A program made the position numbers and the translations under genes. The notes under the pieces are model-generated. The model was given only the letters and a program-made list of their open reading frames with translations, was not told the DNA's origin and did not search any database. DNA of 8,418 bases, from NCBI GenBank assembly GCA_964495385.1, contig CAZBVO010000029.1, positions 1 to 8,418 on the forward strand, read 5' to 3'. This DNA is from CAG-1138 sp964495385. Lineage in GTDB: Bacteria; Bacillota; Clostridia; Christensenellales; CAG-917. Below are positions 6,581 through 8,418 of the stretch, in pieces (positions within the stretch are counted from its first letter, which is position 1; every line of letters starts with the position of its first letter).

Positions 6581-7471
6581 TTAGCCTTTGATGCCGCTTC
6601 GGGACACGCCGTGCATGATGTACTTCCTGAGGAAGACAAACACCAAGAACAACGGGGCCGAAACAATAACGACTGCAGCCAACTGAACAGGATATTCCGT
6701 ATCGCCGGCCGTCGTCGTGAATGCATTACGCAAGCCGTTTGTGATCAAGCGCATTTCCTTGTTGTTTGCAACGAGGCGAGGCCAAGCGTAGCTGTTCCAA
6801 GCGCCCATCATCTTCAAAATGGTGATGGAAATGATGGTAGGAAGTGCCAACGGAATCATAACTTTCCAGAGATACTTAAAGTCACTGGTGCCGTCAACCT
6901 TGGCGGCAAGGTACAGTTCGTTTGGAATTTGCATGAAGTTCTGCCTCAAAAGATAGATGTAAAACACACTTACGAGGAACGGAACTATAAGCACCTGATA
7001 GGTGTTCAGCCAACCCCAATTCGATACGGTTTGATAGTTGGTGATGGTGAACAGTTCGCCCGGGATCATCATTGTTGCCAACAATGCGCCAAACATTATG
7101 TTTTTGCCCTTAAATTCAAGCCTTGCAAAAGCAAACGCCGAAAGTATGGTAATGACAAGGGACAGTATGGTCGAAACGATGCCAACGTAAGCGGTGTTTA
7201 AAAACAATCTGCCCAAATCAGCCTGTTGAAATGCGCTGAGATAGTTTCGGAACACAACGTATTTCGGCAAAAACGTCGGAGCTTCTCGGATGTATTGGTC
7301 AACGTCTTCCAACGAGGCCATAATCATCCAGTAGAACGGGTAAAGCACGATGAGCGCCATTATGATAAGGAATCCGTAGCGCAACACGAGGCTCAACACC
7401 GTAGTAACCTTTTGCTTGGAGGCGGTTTGTTGAATGTTTCTTTCTTTCATAACGCCGTGAGTATCGGACAT
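6581..7471 (-). CDS. ABC transporter permease, MalG/UgpE type
   Basis: This is the second membrane subunit of the CUT1-class importer and should form a heterodimer with the upstream permease. It has 296 residues, normal for the MalG/UgpE family. About 30 polar N-terminal residues precede six hydrophobic segments near 33-53, 90-116, 125-147, 158-178, 205-224 and 263-282. The ATPase-docking EAA loop is present in a slightly altered form, LAAKVDGTSDFKYLWKVMIP at 188-207, and the tail ends in MHGVSRSGIKG, the ending typical of MalG-like proteins. The ATG at 7469-7471 is preferred over an in-frame ATG seven codons later because a perfect AGGAGG sits seven bases upstream of it, overlapping the stop codon of the first permease. 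This implies tightly coupled translation. A small inverted repeat follows the stop codon, before the binding-protein gene. No ATPase gene follows, so the energy-coupling subunit is encoded elsewhere or upstream of the window. Confidence 0.95.
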   Translation of the reverse strand: MSDTHGVMKERNIQQTASKQKVTTVLSLVLRYGFLIIMALIVLYPFYWMIMASLEDVDQYIREAPTFLPKYVVFRNYLSAFQQADLGRLFLNTAYVGIVSTILSLVITILSAFAFARLEFKGKNIMFGALLATMMIPGELFTITNYQTVSNWGWLNTYQVLIVPFLVSVFYIYLLRQNFMQIPNELYLAAKVDGTSDFKYLWKVMIPLALPTIISITILKMMGAWNSYAWPRLVANNKEMRLITNGLRNAFTTTAGDTEYPVQLAAVVIVSAPLFLVFVFLRKYIMHGVSRSGIKG

Positions 7472-7477
7472 AATGCA

Positions 7478-7483
7478 CCTCCT
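7478..7483 (-). promoter_or_regulatory. Shine-Dalgarno site overlapping the upstream stop codon
   Basis: The minus strand reads TAGGAGGTGCATTATG: the TAG stop of the first permease shares its last two bases with a perfect AGGAGG, which lies seven bases before the ATG of the second permease. A ribosome terminating on the first gene would sit on the ribosome site of the second. This supports translational coupling and near-equal synthesis of the two subunits, and it fixes the second gene's start. Confidence 0.9.
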
Positions 7484-8418
7484 AATAATGCACTCTCTTC
7501 TTGCTGACTTGCAAGTTGATGAGTGTAACGATCATGATGATAACAAACAGTATGAGTGCCGCCGCACTGGCATAGCCGTATTTGGTGTCCGGCAAAACTT
7601 TGTAAATCATGCCGACAATGGTTATCATACTTCCGTAACTACCGACTTTCGGCCCCATAAAATCACCGAACACGCCGACCACGCTGGAATATTCCTTAAA
7701 GCCGCCGATAAAGCCGGTTATGACAACGTAAGCAATCATCGGGGACAACAGTGGCACCGTAATGCGGGTAAAGACACGCCATTTCGGAGTTCCGTCAACC
7801 TTGGCCGCTTCGTAGTACTGCTTGTTTACGCTTTGTAAACCGCCCAACAAAATGAGGATTTTGAAAGGAAGAGCATTCCAAACTATGTAAACAACCATAA
7901 CGGCGAAGTTTGCACCCCAGCTCGAGCCAGGGTTGATCCAGTTTACGGGATCTGCACCGAACAATCCCAAAAGTTTGTTTATAAGGCCCACGTCAACCGT
8001 CATGTTCGGATCTTTCAAACCACTATAGTTTACGACGTTGAACATTGCGGCAAAAACCATGCCGATTGCAATGCTGTTGGTGACGTACGGCAGGAAGAAT
8101 ATCGTCTGCAAAAGCCTTTTGAGCGGACCGATCGAGTTGAGCGCAACCGCAATAAGCAAAGCAATTATAGTTGAAACAGGAACGGTGACCACAGTCAGAA
8201 GCATGGTGTTTTTAAGAGCATCCAAAAACATTGGCCATTCCAAAACGAACTCAAAGTTGTAAAACCCCACTTCAAACTTGTTTCCGCCTATAGCACCCAA
8301 ACTGCTGTAGTTTTCAAGAAACGCCAGCCTGAAGGTGTTTATAATAGGCCACACGGTGAACACCAGCAACAGCACAATGGCGGGAGCCAGATACAACCAT
8401 GCTTTCCATTGTTTTTTC
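7482..8418 (-). CDS. ABC transporter permease, MalF/UgpA type (5' end cut off by window edge)
   Basis: This is one of two membrane subunits of an ABC importer of the carbohydrate (CUT1) class. The reading frame stays open to the right edge, where it reads KKQWKAWLYLAPA, a typical cytoplasmic lead-in to the first membrane helix. No in-frame ATG lies within the window, so the true start is beyond 8418; an in-frame TTG at 8394-8396 is not a convincing start. Numbering from that TTG, hydrophobic segments lie near residues 3-27, 63-87, 95-120, 161-186, 213-234 and 274-296, giving the usual six helices. The permease EAA loop, which docks on the ATPase, is clear: EAAKVDGTPKWRVFTRITVP at 196-215. The C-terminus is short and basic (SKKRVHY). 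The gene is followed after ten bases by the partner permease, so the two are almost certainly cotranscribed. The family is secure. The substrate is not readable from the permease; sugar, glycerol phosphate or another polyol compound are all possible. Confidence 0.93.
   Translation of the reverse strand, partial: KKQWKAWLYLAPAIVLLLVFTVWPIINTFRLAFLENYSSLGAIGGNKFEVGFYNFEFVLEWPMFLDALKNTMLLTVVTVPVSTIIALLIAVALNSIGPLKRLLQTIFFLPYVTNSIAIGMVFAAMFNVVNYSGLKDPNMTVDVGLINKLLGLFGADPVNWINPGSSWGANFAVMVVYIVWNALPFKILILLGGLQSVNKQYYEAAKVDGTPKWRVFTRITVPLLSPMIAYVVITGFIGGFKEYSSVVGVFGDFMGPKVGSYGSMITIVGMIYKVLPDTKYGYASAAALILFVIIMIVTLINLQVSKKRVHY

Noticed and set aside
8394..8396. TTG as the start codon of the first permease
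   Set aside because: The frame continues upstream to the window edge with residues typical of a permease N-terminus (KKQWKAW), so the gene is cut off rather than starting here.

Overview
The window holds five genes, all on the minus strand and read from high to low coordinates. They look like part of a surface nutrient-acquisition locus of a Gram-positive bacterium. Four points suggest an uncultured gut- or rumen-type clostridial lineage of the Bacillota: three consecutive proteins start with short lipoprotein signal peptides ending in an Ala-Ala-Cys lipobox; Shine-Dalgarno sites are mostly strong; base composition is moderate; and one lipoprotein carries a Cys/His/Asp-rich element right after its lipid anchor, a style familiar from such genomes. 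The lineage is an inference, since there is no rRNA or marker gene here.

Layout in order of transcription: an ABC sugar-type permease whose 5' end is cut by the right window edge (7482-8418); a second permease ten bases downstream, with its ribosome site fused to the first gene's stop codon (6581-7471); a family-1 solute-binding lipoprotein (5078-6514); a lipoprotein with a staphylococcal-nuclease-like domain followed by two OB-like domains (3607-5040); and a 1129-residue lipoprotein built from Ig-like, OB-like and three near-identical tandem modules (85-3474). A strong hairpin terminator closes the cluster at 11-40. Gaps are 10, 66, 37 and 132 bases. The two largest contain inverted repeats, so the five genes could be one transcript with internal processing or attenuation, or two transcripts.

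Functional reading: the two permeases and the binding protein form a carbohydrate-type (CUT1/UgpABE-MalFG-like) importer. No ATPase is present, so it either lies beyond the right edge or is a shared MsmK/UgpC-type subunit encoded elsewhere. The nuclease-like lipoprotein next to the importer resembles a known mycoplasma arrangement, in which a surface nuclease lies beside UgpA/UgpE-type permeases and is thought to feed uptake of nucleic-acid breakdown products. My main hypothesis is therefore a surface locus that binds and cuts extracellular nucleic acid (or another phosphodiester polymer) and imports the products. The large modular lipoprotein would serve as a binding or scaffold protein.

The most striking sequence feature is a threefold tandem repeat with an exact 462-base period inside the large lipoprotein. 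Its 331-base core is identical in all three copies, silent positions included, while the linkers between copies have diverged. This points to recent amplification or ongoing gene conversion, and to possible copy-number variation or assembly collapse.
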